A stretch of 64,000 bases of DNA. Origin: Pedobacter yulinensis. Its GTDB lineage: Bacteria; Bacteroidota; Bacteroidia; Sphingobacteriales; Sphingobacteriaceae. Shown here one piece after another: positions 15,041 to 23,408 of this stretch; positions within the stretch are counted from its first letter, which is position 1, and the number at the start of each line of letters is the position of its first letter. The stretch is taken from NCBI RefSeq assembly GCF_003029735.1, contig NZ_KZ686269.1, forward strand, positions 372,001 to 436,000, written 5' to 3'. The translations under genes were made by a program, and so were the position numbers. Under the pieces are notes generated by a model, which worked only from the letters and a program-made list of their open reading frames with translations, had not been told where the DNA came from and ran no database searches.

Positions 15041-16086
15041 AGACCATTCTCATCATCGAAGACAACGAAGACATCCGCGAAGGTACCGCCGAAATACTGG
15101 AACTTTCGGGCTACAAGGCCCTGGTGGCCAGCAATGGCCGGGAAGGGGTAGAAAAAGCGGTGGCCTGTAAGCCTGACCTCATCCTCTGCGATATCATGAT
15201 GCCCGAACTGGACGGTTACGGGGTTTTGTACCTGCTCGGTAAAAACGCCGAAACGACCGACATTCCGTTCATCTTCCTGACAGCCAAGGCAGACCGGCTG
15301 GATTTTCGCAAGGGCATGGAAATGGGTGCCGACGATTACCTGACCAAGCCTTTTCTTGACATGGAGCTCTTAAGCGCCATAGAAAGCAGGCTCGCCAAAA
15401 AAGAACGGCAGCAGGCTTATCAGGGGAGCACCCTTGCACACCTGCAGCAAATCAGTTCGGCGAACGGCAAAGGCATGAAAGCGCTGCGTGAAATGATTGC
15501 CCAGCGCAAAGTCAGGCACCTGAAGAAAAAGCAGGTGTTGTATTATGCCGGCGACCAACCGCTGGGCATTTACCTGGTGCTGGAAGGTAATTTGAAGACC
15601 TCGAAAATAGCCGACGACGGCAGGGAACTGACCACCGGCATGTACGGCGCTGACGAAATTCTCGGCATTGATACGCTGCTGCTGAACGGGTCATTTACCG
15701 ACACGGCAGAGGCGCTGGAGCCGACTGCGGTGTGCCTGCTGCCGAAAGATGATGTCATCGGCCTGCTAAATAAGTATCCTGACGTGGGACACCAGTTCCT
15801 GAAGATATTGTCTAAAGATATCCATGAAAAGGCGCAGCAGTTACTGGAACTCGCTTACCATTCGGTACGTAAACGGCTGGCGCAGGTACTGGTCAGGCTG
15901 GCTGCACAGCATGGTGAAAATACATCCTTCAGGATCTCGCGTGAGGAACTGGGCGCGCTGGCCGGCATGGCTACAGAAACTGTAAGCCGCACGCTGACAG
16001 ATTTCACCGAAGAAGGCCTGATCGGTAAAAACGGCACGGCTTTACAAATCCTTTCGGTTGAGCGCCTGCAGAAAATGAAAAACTGA
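15037..16086 (+). CDS. response regulator: receiver domain fused to a CRP/FNR-type DNA-binding protein
   Basis: Residues 1-120 are a receiver domain (acidic pocket EDNED, phospho-acceptor Asp52 in LILCDIMMPELDG, Lys in YLTKPF). About 150-260 form a cyclic-nucleotide-binding-like fold (GIYLVLEGNLKTSK), and about 280-340 a CRP winged helix-turn-helix (SREELGALAGMATETVSRTL). The recognition helix E-T-V-S-R has the Glu, Ser and Arg of FNR at the base-contacting positions, predicting TTGAT-like half sites. The N-terminus has no Fe-S cysteines, so oxygen sensing must come from the partner kinase. In rhizobia these roles are split between FixJ and FixK; here they sit on one chain. Probable targets are the boxes at 13701, 13779 and 9327. 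Confidence 0.9.
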   Translation: MKTILIIEDNEDIREGTAEILELSGYKALVASNGREGVEKAVACKPDLILCDIMMPELDGYGVLYLLGKNAETTDIPFIFLTAKADRLDFRKGMEMGADDYLTKPFLDMELLSAIESRLAKKERQQAYQGSTLAHLQQISSANGKGMKALREMIAQRKVRHLKKKQVLYYAGDQPLGIYLVLEGNLKTSKIADDGRELTTGMYGADEILGIDTLLLNGSFTDTAEALEPTAVCLLPKDDVIGLLNKYPDVGHQFLKILSKDIHEKAQQLLELAYHSVRKRLAQVLVRLAAQHGENTSFRISREELGALAGMATETVSRTLTDFTEEGLIGKNGTALQILSVERLQKMKN

Positions 16087-16111
16087 TCTCAAGCCCCGAC
16101 CCCGAGCAGTC

Positions 16112-16612
16112 TCAGGTATTGCCAGTTTGCTCCAGGAGCCGCGTCACGGATCTGGCAATGTGGGTAATGGTCAGATCAATCACTTCTCCAGGCGATCCTT
16201 CGAACACTTCGCGGTAGTCATGTGTCTGGCCCGCAAGCCAGATGCAGTAAAACATCGTGCCTACCGGCTTATCGGGCGTTTCGCTGCCGCCCGGGGTGGG
16301 CAGGCCCGTTACAGACACAACCACCTCTGCATTCATAATCTGCTGGAGGCCGGTAGCCATTTCGCGCGTTACCTCGGCAGATTCTGGCGTGAACGTATCG
16401 ATCAGCAATTTTGGAACTTTGAGCAGGTCTTCTTTAATACACGCATCATAACAAACAAGCCCGCCTTTAAGTACCTGACCCGACTGCTGTGTCTGTGAAA
16501 AAGCGTAGGCCAGCTTGCCTGCGCTGGCGCTTTCGGCAAAGGCAATCGTCAGTTTCCGCGTGGCAAGGGCCTCGCTGCAGGCTTCTACCTCTGGTTGGTA
16601 ATCGTGCATCAT
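16112..16612 (-). CDS. pncC: CinA-family nicotinamide-nucleotide amidohydrolase
   Basis: The 166-residue protein is the stand-alone C-terminal domain of CinA: AFAESASAGKLAYAF near the N-terminus, LKGGLVCYDACIKEDLL, and SVTGLPTPGGSETPDKPVGTM with the usual G-x-A/P-GP-like loop. Family members deamidate NMN to nicotinate mononucleotide in NAD recycling. The gene converges on the receiver-CRP gene with 25 bp between stops and has no operon partner. Confidence 0.85.
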   Translation of the reverse strand: MMHDYQPEVEACSEALATRKLTIAFAESASAGKLAYAFSQTQQSGQVLKGGLVCYDACIKEDLLKVPKLLIDTFTPESAEVTREMATGLQQIMNAEVVVSVTGLPTPGGSETPDKPVGTMFYCIWLAGQTHDYREVFEGSPGEVIDLTITHIARSVTRLLEQTGNT

Positions 16613-16774
16613 GATGTTCGTTCTGGTTTAAGATGTTGTTTTATCTGTAAGAACACAACACCCTGCAGACCGAAAGGTTTAGCCACCGCACCTGAGCCGC
16701 TGCCTAAACTTTCTTTGACGGCCGGCTGTTATGCGTAGTGCGCCGGCACCACGCCGGATTAACACTGGACAAAC

Positions 16775-17449
16775 ATGAAGAATGAACTTAAAAGAAAATA
16801 CAGCTATCTCTACAGGAATGGGCTCTCAATTGTATTTGTTGCCATGTTTCTCGTTACGCTCGCCGCACAGGCCGTAACCGGGTTCAAAGAGCACAACCAG
16901 CTGCTTGAAGACAAGCTCGAACCGGCAGTCACGTTTAGTCAATATCTGGGAACCGGACATTTCATCTCGGCTACGTTTGAAAATTTCGAAAGCGAATTTT
17001 TGCAGATGGCCCTGTATGTTTTGCTTACGGTCAAGCTAAGACAGCTGGGGTCGGCAGAGTCGAAAAAACTGGATGGTGCCGAAGATGTAGATCGCGAACC
17101 GGTTGCCGCTCCCGGTGCACCCTGGCCCGTCCGCAAAGGTGGCTGGGTGTTGAAAATTTACAGCAACAGCCTGTCTATCGTGTTCATTTTGCTGTTTCTT
17201 TTTTCATGGGGCATGCATTTTTACGGGAGTTGGGTCGATTACAATGTTGAGCAGAAGGCGAGCGGGAAAGAGGTGGTTACTGCGGTAGCTTACCTGGGCG
17301 AGCCCCGCTTCTGGTTTGAAACGTTTCAGAACTGGCAGAGTGAATTTTTGTCTGTAGCCTCGATCGTTATCCTGACCATTTTTCTCCGGCAAAAAGGCTC
17401 GCCTGAGTCTAAACCGGTCGATGCTCCAGACCTGGAAACAGGCAAATAA
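16775..17449 (+). CDS. DUF6766-type membrane protein with an internal duplication
   Basis: The 224-residue protein consists of two similar halves. Each has a helix beginning NGLSIVFVAMFLVTL or NSLSIVFILLFLFSW, a polar loop ending in an aromatic-rich ENFESEFLQ or QNWQSEFLS, and a second helix ending in RQLGSAESK or RQKGSPESK. That gives four membrane helices, with both termini probably cytoplasmic. The family is common in soil bacteria, and its function is unknown. The gene is monocistronic, followed by terminator hairpins. Confidence 0.75.
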   Translation: MKNELKRKYSYLYRNGLSIVFVAMFLVTLAAQAVTGFKEHNQLLEDKLEPAVTFSQYLGTGHFISATFENFESEFLQMALYVLLTVKLRQLGSAESKKLDGAEDVDREPVAAPGAPWPVRKGGWVLKIYSNSLSIVFILLFLFSWGMHFYGSWVDYNVEQKASGKEVVTAVAYLGEPRFWFETFQNWQSEFLSVASIVILTIFLRQKGSPESKPVDAPDLETGK

Positions 17450-17470
17450 ACAACAGGGCATAAAAATAAA

Positions 17471-17526
17471 AAGCCGCTGTAAACAGCGGCTTAAAAATTT
17501 TCTCCTCTCTTCAGAGAAGATTTTTT
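17471..17526 (+). terminator. tandem terminator hairpins after the DUF6766 gene
   Basis: AAGCCGCTG and CAGCGGCTT (17471-17479, 17484-17492) form a 9-bp stem with a TAAA loop, followed by AAAAATTTT. A second short stem TCTTC-AGA-GAAGA (17508-17520) is followed by six T. Together they are a convincing intrinsic terminator. Confidence 0.75.
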
Positions 17527-17766
17527 ATCATCCCTGGGACAAAGATAGTCCGACCGGTTTTTTTGTGCAAGAAAAATTTAAAAAAGTAACGCTGAGACAG
17601 GCCAGGGCGCACATTTAAATCAGATAAAAACCGGCCCTGGCCATGCCTGCAGGAACACTTTTTGCTGCATGAACCCTGGAAACCCGGCCTGCTGGTGCTC
17701 CTCGGGGCCCCTGCTCGTTCGCCGGTATCCGTTTCGATTTAAGACTGTTAGCTGGAGGAATAAGTT
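17527..17766. other. intergenic stretch with no recognised gene
   Basis: I see no coding frame with protein-like composition here. It holds a T-rich patch around 17558-17580 and presumably the promoter of the 98-residue gene, which has a good ribosome-binding site (TGGAGGAATAAGTT) just before its ATG at 17767. Confidence 0.4.
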
Positions 17767-18063
17767 ATGGATATACAGCTGAAACGTGATTTTTTCTATC
17801 TTTTACTTGCCTTACCTGTTGCCGGGGGCTATACGCCGGTAGGTAAGATCTTTATTGCTTACGACAAGGAAGCTGCGCTCGATCTGTTCGGGGCGCTCAA
17901 GGGGCCGCTTGGCGAAGCCCCGGGTGTGCGCATTGAGTTGGTTTACAGTCCGCTGCAGGGGCCAGAGACGATCCTGGCATCCCGCTGCTGTTCGCTGACC
18001 GATGCCTGTGAGAACATGAAGCTGGTGTTTAAACAAACTTTCAAATCAATTAACCTCGAATAG
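17767..18063 (+). CDS. hypothetical protein, 98 aa
   Basis: I do not recognise the family. The protein is compact, with short hydrophobic strands (FFYLLLALPVAGG, GKIFIAYDKEAAL, GVRIELVYSPLQ) and a C-terminal helix, suggesting a small alpha/beta domain. Two adjacent cysteines (SRCCSL) are present. The start has a clear GGAGG ribosome-binding site 8 bases upstream. No operon partner. Confidence 0.6.
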   Translation: MDIQLKRDFFYLLLALPVAGGYTPVGKIFIAYDKEAALDLFGALKGPLGEAPGVRIELVYSPLQGPETILASRCCSLTDACENMKLVFKQTFKSINLE

Positions 18064-18237
18064 CGGGGCAGCGGCCTGCTCGGCTTTGAGGGCACCCGTA
18101 TGTGGGCGACGGCGGCAGGACCTGCATGCGCAGCTGGCAGAACAGACGTGTTATTTCATCAACCAAACCGCCGCAAATCTGTTATTGTTGCACCAGCGCA
18201 CGCAAGTGAGCTGTGCTGCACCTTAATTCTGAACATT

Positions 18238-18432
18238 ATGCCCTGGTACAACGGTGATTACCCGCCAAGTTATAAGAACCAACCGGCTGCACTTAGAAAA
18301 AAAGCGGTTGAGATTGCCAACGCCTTGCTGGAAGAAGGTATGGACGAAGGCATGGCCATTGCCACCGGACTGAAACGGGCGCGGGCCCTCATGCCTGCGG
18401 GGGCAAAAAGGAAACCGAAAACAGGAGAATGA
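18238..18432 (+). CDS. small protein resembling the N-terminal part of Bacillus YdaT, 64 aa
   Basis: MPWYNGDYPPSYKNQPAALR followed by KKAVEIANALLEEGMDEG is the pattern MPW-DYP-S-KN-KKA-IANA-EG that begins Bacillus subtilis YdaT, a general-stress protein; here the protein ends soon after with a basic tail. The function of this module is not known. The frame is open from 18100, but MPWYNG is the only start consistent with the family. It overlaps xth by 4 bp, so the two are coupled. The comparison is from memory. Confidence 0.55.
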   Translation: MPWYNGDYPPSYKNQPAALRKKAVEIANALLEEGMDEGMAIATGLKRARALMPAGAKRKPKTGE

Positions 18433-19199
18433 AACTCGCCACATTTAATATCAACGGCATTAATGGCCGGCTGCACAACCTGCTTCGCTGGCTTGCCGAA
18501 GCACGGCCCGACGTGGTATGCCTGCAGGAACTGAAGTGCCAGGATGACAATTTCCCGGAGCAGGCCATCAGCGACGCCGGTTATCAAGCCATCTGGCTTG
18601 GTCAAAAAAGCTGGAACGGGGTGGCCATTTTATCAAAGACCGGAATTCAGGAAGTTCAGCGCGGTCTGCCCGGATTTGCCAACGATCCGAACAGCCGTTA
18701 CCTGGAAGCCATTGTAAACAAGATGGTAATCGGCTGCCTGTATCTGCCGAACGGGAATCCCTTTCCGGGCGAAAAATTTGATTACAAATTGCGCTGGTTC
18801 AGAAAACTGCAGGCACATGCCAGGAAACTCAAACACCTCGGGCTGCCCGCAGCCCTGATTGGCGATTTTAATGTGATGCCGACAGCACTGGATGTCTACA
18901 AACCCGATAAATACGCAGACAACGCACTTTACAGGCCAGAAACGCGTGCGGCATACAAAACCCTGCTCAAGCAGGGATGGACAGATGCCATCCGGCATTT
19001 GTATCCGGACGTGCCCATGTATACCTTCTGGGACTACCTGCGTCAGGCCTACGAGCGCGATGCCGGTCTGCGGCTCGACCATTTCCTGCTGAGTGCGCCG
19101 CTTGCCGGCCGGCTTACAGGCGCCGGGATCGACCGGCATGTCCGGGGATGGGAAAAAGCAAGTGACCATGCACCGGCCTGGATCACCTTAAAAAAATGA
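18429..19199 (+). CDS. xth: exodeoxyribonuclease III / AP endonuclease
   Basis: The 256-residue enzyme has the exonuclease III/EEP fold: ATFNINGI at the N-terminus, CLQELK (metal-binding Glu), GDFNVMPT (catalytic Asp and Asn) and ASDHAPAW (catalytic Asp-His). It cleaves DNA at abasic sites and removes 3' blocking groups in base-excision repair. Length and motifs are those of XthA. It overlaps the YdaT-like gene before it and the potassium channel gene after it by 4 bp each. Confidence 0.93.
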   Translation: MKLATFNINGINGRLHNLLRWLAEARPDVVCLQELKCQDDNFPEQAISDAGYQAIWLGQKSWNGVAILSKTGIQEVQRGLPGFANDPNSRYLEAIVNKMVIGCLYLPNGNPFPGEKFDYKLRWFRKLQAHARKLKHLGLPAALIGDFNVMPTALDVYKPDKYADNALYRPETRAAYKTLLKQGWTDAIRHLYPDVPMYTFWDYLRQAYERDAGLRLDHFLLSAPLAGRLTGAGIDRHVRGWEKASDHAPAWITLKK

Positions 19200-20032
19200 A
19201 AAGCAGGCCAATGGAAAACGAAAAAAAAGACTGGCGGTTCAGGCTGCATGAGGTTATTTACGAGTCAAATACCAAGGCGGGAAAGGCCTTTGACGTGGCT
19301 CTGCTTTTTGCCATTTTTGCCAGTATCGTGGTGGTCATGCTAGACAGCGTACACAGCCTGCACCTGCGCTTTGGCCGGTTATTCAACCGCGCTGAGTGGC
19401 TTTTTACCGCCCTGTTCACGGTAGAATACATCCTCCGGTTAATCAGCATCAGGCGACCCTGGCGTTATGTGTTCAGTCTGCTCGGCCTGATCGACCTGCT
19501 GGCGCTGATCCCGTCTTACCTCAGTATCGTTTTTGTGGGTGCGCAATCGCTGCTTGTGTTCCGGGCGTTCCGGCTGCTGCGCATCTTCCGCATATTTAAA
19601 CTGGGCGAGTTTCTTACTGAAATCCACTTCCTTCAGCAGGCGCTGAAGGGCAGTGTGCGAAAAATTTCCATTTTCCTGCTCACGGTGCTGACCATTGCCA
19701 TTATTCTTGGTTCGGTGATGTACCTGGTCGAAGAGAAAGAGAATGGCTTCAGCAACATTCCTGAAAGCATTTACTGGGCCATTGTGACCATCACTACCGT
19801 GGGTTACGGCGATATATCGCCGGTTACCCCGATAGGTAAATTTGTCGCTTCGATCGTCATGCTGATCGGTTATGCCATCATTGCCGTGCCCACTGGAATC
19901 ATTACGCACGATATCGCGCTCGCCCTGAAGAAGCGGAAGGAGCTGCCTGAAGTTTGCCCTTCCTGTGCGCGCGAAGGCCACGACGATGATGCGCTGTTTT
20001 GCAAACACTGCGGCTCATCGCTTTTCAGGTAA
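19196..20032 (+). CDS. voltage-gated-type potassium channel with C-terminal zinc ribbon
   Basis: The 278-residue protein has a six-helix voltage-sensor layout: S1-S3 between about 25 and 110, an Arg-rich S4 (FRAFRLLRIFRIFKL, about 120-140), then S5, the selectivity filter TVGYGDISP near 205 and S6. Tetramers would conduct potassium across the inner membrane. After S6 comes a compact cytoplasmic zinc ribbon, CPSC-x10-CKHC (about 260-275), unusual as a channel tail and possibly a sensor or docking site. The start overlaps xth by 4 bp; an internal ATG at 19211 (MENEKK) could also be used. Confidence 0.88.
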   Translation: MKSRPMENEKKDWRFRLHEVIYESNTKAGKAFDVALLFAIFASIVVVMLDSVHSLHLRFGRLFNRAEWLFTALFTVEYILRLISIRRPWRYVFSLLGLIDLLALIPSYLSIVFVGAQSLLVFRAFRLLRIFRIFKLGEFLTEIHFLQQALKGSVRKISIFLLTVLTIAIILGSVMYLVEEKENGFSNIPESIYWAIVTITTVGYGDISPVTPIGKFVASIVMLIGYAIIAVPTGIITHDIALALKKRKELPEVCPSCAREGHDDDALFCKHCGSSLFR

Positions 20033-20134
20033 CGGGCAGCGGTTTCCCAGGCGAATGTTAAAAACTTTTTTCGGAAGTGACCTCGACAGCGTGTATAATT
20101 GCTAATATTTTTAGCATAAAAAAGGAGGGGTTTT

Positions 20135-20524
20135 ATGAGGATCGTACAAAATTTTGAGCCGTACCAGTCGGCACTTTTATTCCAGGTAAAGGCCTGGATC
20201 GCCATGGATCTGGCCCTGCAGAAGCACATTATCAACTTTCCGAAACTGGTATCGGTTAGGGGCACAACGATCATGATCGACTGCAGCGGGTTTGATGAGT
20301 ATTACCGGCATAAAAGGCTGGGCGCGGGAATTATTCCCTGGACGAAAGGTTTTTCGGGCTGGCTGAAACCCCGGCTTCGTTTGTTCACATTACAGATTGG
20401 CTGGCACGGAAGCGCCTATTCGGTCGTCGGGCGGCATGGTGACCTCAGGCATGAAGAGTTCCTTTCGATTGAAAGTTCGGCCGCCAACGAGCCGCTTGCC
20501 CTGCTCTCGTTTAAGGCAGACTGA
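20135..20524 (+). CDS. hypothetical protein, 129 aa
   Basis: No family recognised. The protein is soluble and mixed alpha/beta, rich in Trp, His and aromatic residues (GFSGWLKPRLRLFTLQIGWHG). The start is supported by one of the strongest ribosome-binding sites of the window (AAGGAGGGG, 6 bases before ATG). Upstream, TATAATTG resembles the -7 box, followed by a small inverted repeat GCTAA-TATTT-TTAGC. A 9-bp stem hairpin at 20640-20661 probably ends the transcript. Confidence 0.6.
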   Translation: MRIVQNFEPYQSALLFQVKAWIAMDLALQKHIINFPKLVSVRGTTIMIDCSGFDEYYRHKRLGAGIIPWTKGFSGWLKPRLRLFTLQIGWHGSAYSVVGRHGDLRHEEFLSIESSAANEPLALLSFKAD

Positions 20525-20639
20525 GCACGCTGCGGGAAATTGGTTTTTTCCCAAACCGAACCGCTGTGCATCGTGTTTACAAGTGGATTTCAGCTTTAAT
20601 TTTTATATTTTTTTTTGGTTAATTAGTTAGTTTGGGTTG

Positions 20640-20670
20640 ATGGCCGCCGGGAGGCGGCTATCGCTTTTTG
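20640..20670 (+). terminator. intrinsic terminator downstream of the 129-aa gene
   Basis: The arms of ATGGCCGCC-GGGA-GGCGGCTAT include one G-T pair; the stem is followed by CGCTTTTTG. The distance from the stop (about 115 bp) is rather long. Confidence 0.5.
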
Positions 20671-20761
20671 CAAGGAATTCGCAATTCAGAACCGGGAGCC
20701 GGCGCAAGACCTTCGACCGCCCACCCGCACTGTCTTTCAGCATGCAATCCATGCGTTGATT

Positions 20762-20804
20762 TAAAAAAAAGCCGGACTACAGGGCTTTGCGTCTGTGGTC
20801 CGGC
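20762..20804 (-). terminator. intrinsic terminator of the leftward SDR gene
   Basis: On the minus strand GCCGGACCACAG and CTGTAGTCCGGC pair over 12 bp with one wobble around a 10-base loop, followed by a run of eight T. It lies 33 bp after the SDR stop. Confidence 0.8.
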
Positions 20805-20836
20805 ATGGGGTCTCCTCCGGCGGAAGTCGAAAGTGA

Positions 20837-21586
20837 CTAAATGATCTGCAGGTGCGGGCGTATCTGCAAGCCGATCACCTCTGAGCGGTGTGGCTGGCAG
20901 AGGCAAAATACCACCGCCATGGCAATATCTTTCGCCTCCAGCATTTCTTCATTTTTAATCTGCTCTTTCTTCTCATCACCGGGCTGCTCCTGCATATCGG
21001 TGTCTACCGCGCCTGGCTCGATCAGCGAGACCTTTATGCCTTTTTCGTTTACTTCTTTTCTTAAAGCTTCTGAAAAGCCCTGGATGCCAGCCTTCGTAGC
21101 CACGTAAACCGAGCTGTCTTTTTCACGAACATCTGCACTCAGCGACCCGATGTTAACAATATGCCCGCCTGATGTCATTTTTGAGATGGCTCCGTTGCTC
21201 ATGGCCAGGTAGGCCAGCAGGTTGGTGTTTACGATATATTGCCAATCCTGGTATGATCCCTCCATAACGCTGCCATAACCAAGCGCCGCATTGTTGATCA
21301 GGATATCCAGGCCGCCAAGCTGATCGTCTATTGCCTGCAGGGCCTGCTGCACACCTGCCTCTTCGGCCAGGTCGGCCTGAACGCCAAAACATTGCGCACC
21401 TGAACTGCTGCGGTCCATTTCTTCAAGTGTCTCATCAATTTGCGGCTGGTTGCGGCCAATAACCATAACACGGGCACCCAGGTCATGAAGCATAAGTGCC
21501 GTAGCCCGGCCGATACCTGTGGTTCCGCCCGAAATCAATATCCGTTTGTCTTTTACCGAACTGAGGTAATCATAAATTGGTTGCAT
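20837..21586 (-). CDS. SDR-family NAD(P)-dependent oxidoreductase
   Basis: The 249-residue protein is a classical short-chain dehydrogenase: cofactor loop SGGTTGIGRA near residue 20, NNAALG, Ser in NIGSLS and the active-site Tyr-x3-Lys in SVYVATKAG. The substrate is unknown; cofactor choice is not clear from the sequence. The frame is open to 21736, but MQPIYDYL is the natural start because it places the Rossmann fold at the usual distance. It is monocistronic with its own terminator. Confidence 0.88.
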   Translation of the reverse strand: MQPIYDYLSSVKDKRILISGGTTGIGRATALMLHDLGARVMVIGRNQPQIDETLEEMDRSSSGAQCFGVQADLAEEAGVQQALQAIDDQLGGLDILINNAALGYGSVMEGSYQDWQYIVNTNLLAYLAMSNGAISKMTSGGHIVNIGSLSADVREKDSSVYVATKAGIQGFSEALRKEVNEKGIKVSLIEPGAVDTDMQEQPGDEKKEQIKNEEMLEAKDIAMAVVFCLCQPHRSEVIGLQIRPHLQII

Positions 21587-21849
21587 AACGATCTGTTTTA
21601 ATTCATTTAACTCGTTTGGTTGAACAGCCCCAAAACTTGAATGTTTAAAACAAGCCGATAACCGGTAGTTTGCACGTTCCGGTGCCGCCGAATACGCTTC
21701 GCCGCAGGTTGGAAACCCCTTTGTACCGGTAAACATCCCGATGTCCCGCGTTCAGGCGAATAGCTTGCGACAATTACCTGTTTTGTGGTTCCGGCGAACT
21801 TTTGTATTCCGGCCTGCGTTCCAGACAACACCAAAAAAATAAAACCGAT

Positions 21850-22395
21850 ATGGAAAAGATCAGATCCAACCGCAGAAACTTCCTGATTCAATCGTCAGTT
21901 GCCGCGGTGGCAACCGCGTTGGGCGTAAGTACATCGTCTGGCCGCAGTTTTGCTGCAGCGCCTTATACCGCGCAAACCAACCCGAAAGCGTTCCTTGGTA
22001 AAATAGCGCCGCATATATTTTTGTCGATGGCAGCCTGTACCATTGCGCTTAAAAAGGCCACGCACCCCCTGGTTAAAAAATTTACAACTTTTGAAATGGC
22101 CGAAACCAAGGCGCTCTCAGACATCCTACGTGAAATGGGCGCAGGTACGCCGCCTATGAATGCACGTGGCGAACAGGTGCTTAAAGACCTTCAGACCGAG
22201 TCGGGGAAGGCCTTCGACCTGCGGTTTTTATCTGCCCAGGCAGAAGCTCACGCTGCACTCGAGGACCTCACCGTCTCTTTCTTGAAATCGCCAGGCGAAG
22301 ACAAACATGCCAAACACCTGGCCATGGCTACACTGCCCGCCATTCGTGAGCACCTGGACCATTGCAAAATGCTCCTGGCCGAAGCAGCCAAGTAA
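21850..22395 (+). CDS. DUF4142 ferritin-like protein with a Tat-type signal
   Basis: The 181-residue protein begins MEKIRSNRRNFLIQSSVAA, a twin-arginine-like signal (NRRNFL) with a cleavage region around SFAAAP, followed by a four-helix DUF4142 domain with regularly spaced His and Glu (FEMAETKALSDIL, AQAEAHAALEDL, REHLDHCKML). DUF4142 proteins are periplasmic ferritin-like helical bundles, often stress-induced, with unknown activity. The Tat signal suggests export in folded form, possibly with metal bound. A second member of the family is at 63046-63639. Confidence 0.78.
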   Translation: MEKIRSNRRNFLIQSSVAAVATALGVSTSSGRSFAAAPYTAQTNPKAFLGKIAPHIFLSMAACTIALKKATHPLVKKFTTFEMAETKALSDILREMGAGTPPMNARGEQVLKDLQTESGKAFDLRFLSAQAEAHAALEDLTVSFLKSPGEDKHAKHLAMATLPAIREHLDHCKMLLAEAAK

Positions 22396-22446
22396 CGGAT
22401 GATAAACCGCTGGCGGTACCACCAACAGCATCAAACCCGAGTTGTT

Positions 22447-22701
22447 ATGACGTTGAAGACCCCCTTATTGAAGCTGCTCGAGAAAACCTACGAGCCGGAA
22501 ACGATAGTCGATCTGCAGTTCGCCCGATATGACCTCAGTTTTAAAACCGACGAAGATGGCCGGGCCATCCTGCTTTTTATCGGCAAGAGGGGGCCAACCG
22601 GCAAGATCCGCGGCGAACGTTTTCGCAGGGTCAGGCAAGCAGACGCCCATGGCCGGGTAATAAAAGATTATTGGGAGCGGAAGGGCGAAGCAACGCCGTG
22701 A
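22447..22701 (+). CDS. hypothetical protein, 84 aa
   Basis: No confident family. The residues ARYDLSFKTDEDGRAILLFI and GKIRGERFRRV suggest a small beta-rich domain of the type often found as a conserved short protein in Bacteroidota. The start at MTLKTPLL follows a GTTGTT leader; the longer frame from 22399 overlaps nothing useful. It lies 51 bp after the DUF4142 gene and may be co-transcribed. Confidence 0.5.
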   Translation: MTLKTPLLKLLEKTYEPETIVDLQFARYDLSFKTDEDGRAILLFIGKRGPTGKIRGERFRRVRQADAHGRVIKDYWERKGEATP

Positions 22702-22813
22702 ACAACCGTTACATCAATTACGTGCTTTGTGGTATATACCCGAATGCACAAATGGAAAAACCGCCAGTCCCCGCAGACGTTATACCATATACATAAGTTA
22801 AAAACATCATACC

Positions 22814-23041
22814 ATGAAAAAATTAATTGTAACCGCCATGCTGACCGCGTTTCTCGGTAGCACTTTCGCCGCCATGCCGCAGCAAGATACCACCGGCCGG
22901 CAAAAACAGGATACCACTTCCAGACAACATAAACAAAAGGGAACGCAGCAAAAGCGCAATCAGGGCAAAAAGAAAGGCGATACGACCGGAAAGGGCCGTA
23001 CCGACACCACCACCAGACCGCCTGTGAAAACCGGTAAATAA
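22814..23041 (+). CDS. small secreted basic protein, 75 aa
   Basis: The first 19 residues, MKKLIVTAMLTAFLGSTFA, form a clear Sec signal peptide. The mature part is low-complexity: repeats of QDTTGRQK/QDTTSRQH, then Lys-Gly-Gln-rich sequence and TTTRPPVKTGK. It would be a disordered, strongly basic periplasmic or secreted peptide. Upstream lies a short perfect palindrome GGTATATACC (22731-22740). Confidence 0.65.
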   Translation: MKKLIVTAMLTAFLGSTFAAMPQQDTTGRQKQDTTSRQHKQKGTQQKRNQGKKKGDTTGKGRTDTTTRPPVKTGK

Positions 23042-23061
23042 TCTGGCTAACTAAAACGGCT

Positions 23062-23316
23062 ATGAATAATCAGCAAGAAGACGGCTCATTTGTACCAGAG
23101 CAGGATGGCTCCGGACAAACTGGTTCGGCACAACAGGGCGGGCAGCCCGATGCGGGTCAGGGGGCGCCGAATGAAGGGGCTCCAGACAGATCCGCAAAGC
23201 CGGGAACGGGAGCAGGAGCGGAAGGATCCCGCCCAGATGAAATTCCGTCCGATGCAACCATCGAGGGCGGTCGGGATGACCTGGATATTAATCCCTACGG
23301 TCAGGAACCGGCATAG
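23062..23316 (+). CDS. disordered acidic hypothetical protein, 84 aa
   Basis: The chain is almost free of hydrophobic residues and rich in Gly, Asp, Glu, Gln, Pro and Ala (GQTGSAQQGGQPDAGQGAP). It has no signal peptide. Such proteins resemble hydrophilins; a role in dehydration or osmotic stress is only a guess from composition. It opens a run of four similar small genes between 23.0 and 24.5 kb and is followed by a terminator hairpin. Confidence 0.5.
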   Translation: MNNQQEDGSFVPEQDGSGQTGSAQQGGQPDAGQGAPNEGAPDRSAKPGTGAGAEGSRPDEIPSDATIEGGRDDLDINPYGQEPA

Positions 23317-23360
23317 CCAGTGGACGCCCAAATCTTTTACTGTTATACATACATTATTGC

Positions 23361-23394
23361 AACCCGCCGTTTCCTAAAAAGCGGCGGGTTGTTT
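23361..23394 (+). terminator. intrinsic terminator
   Basis: AACCCGCCG (23361-23369) pairs with CGGCGGGTT (23382-23390), a 9-bp GC-rich stem with a 12-base loop, followed by GTTTAAATG. It lies 45 bp after the disordered 84-residue gene. Confidence 0.7.
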
Positions 23395-23408
23395 AAATGA
23401 TTTGAAAG

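Larger units (their letters stand above)
20525..20836. other. intergenic stretch between convergent genes, two hairpins
   Basis: No protein-coding frame was seen. It includes a very AT-rich patch (20590-20632) and two hairpins: one at 20640-20661 (9-bp stem ATGGCCGCC/GGCGGCTAT, then CGCTTTTTG) facing the rightward gene, and one at 20769-20804 facing the leftward SDR. Confidence 0.5.
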
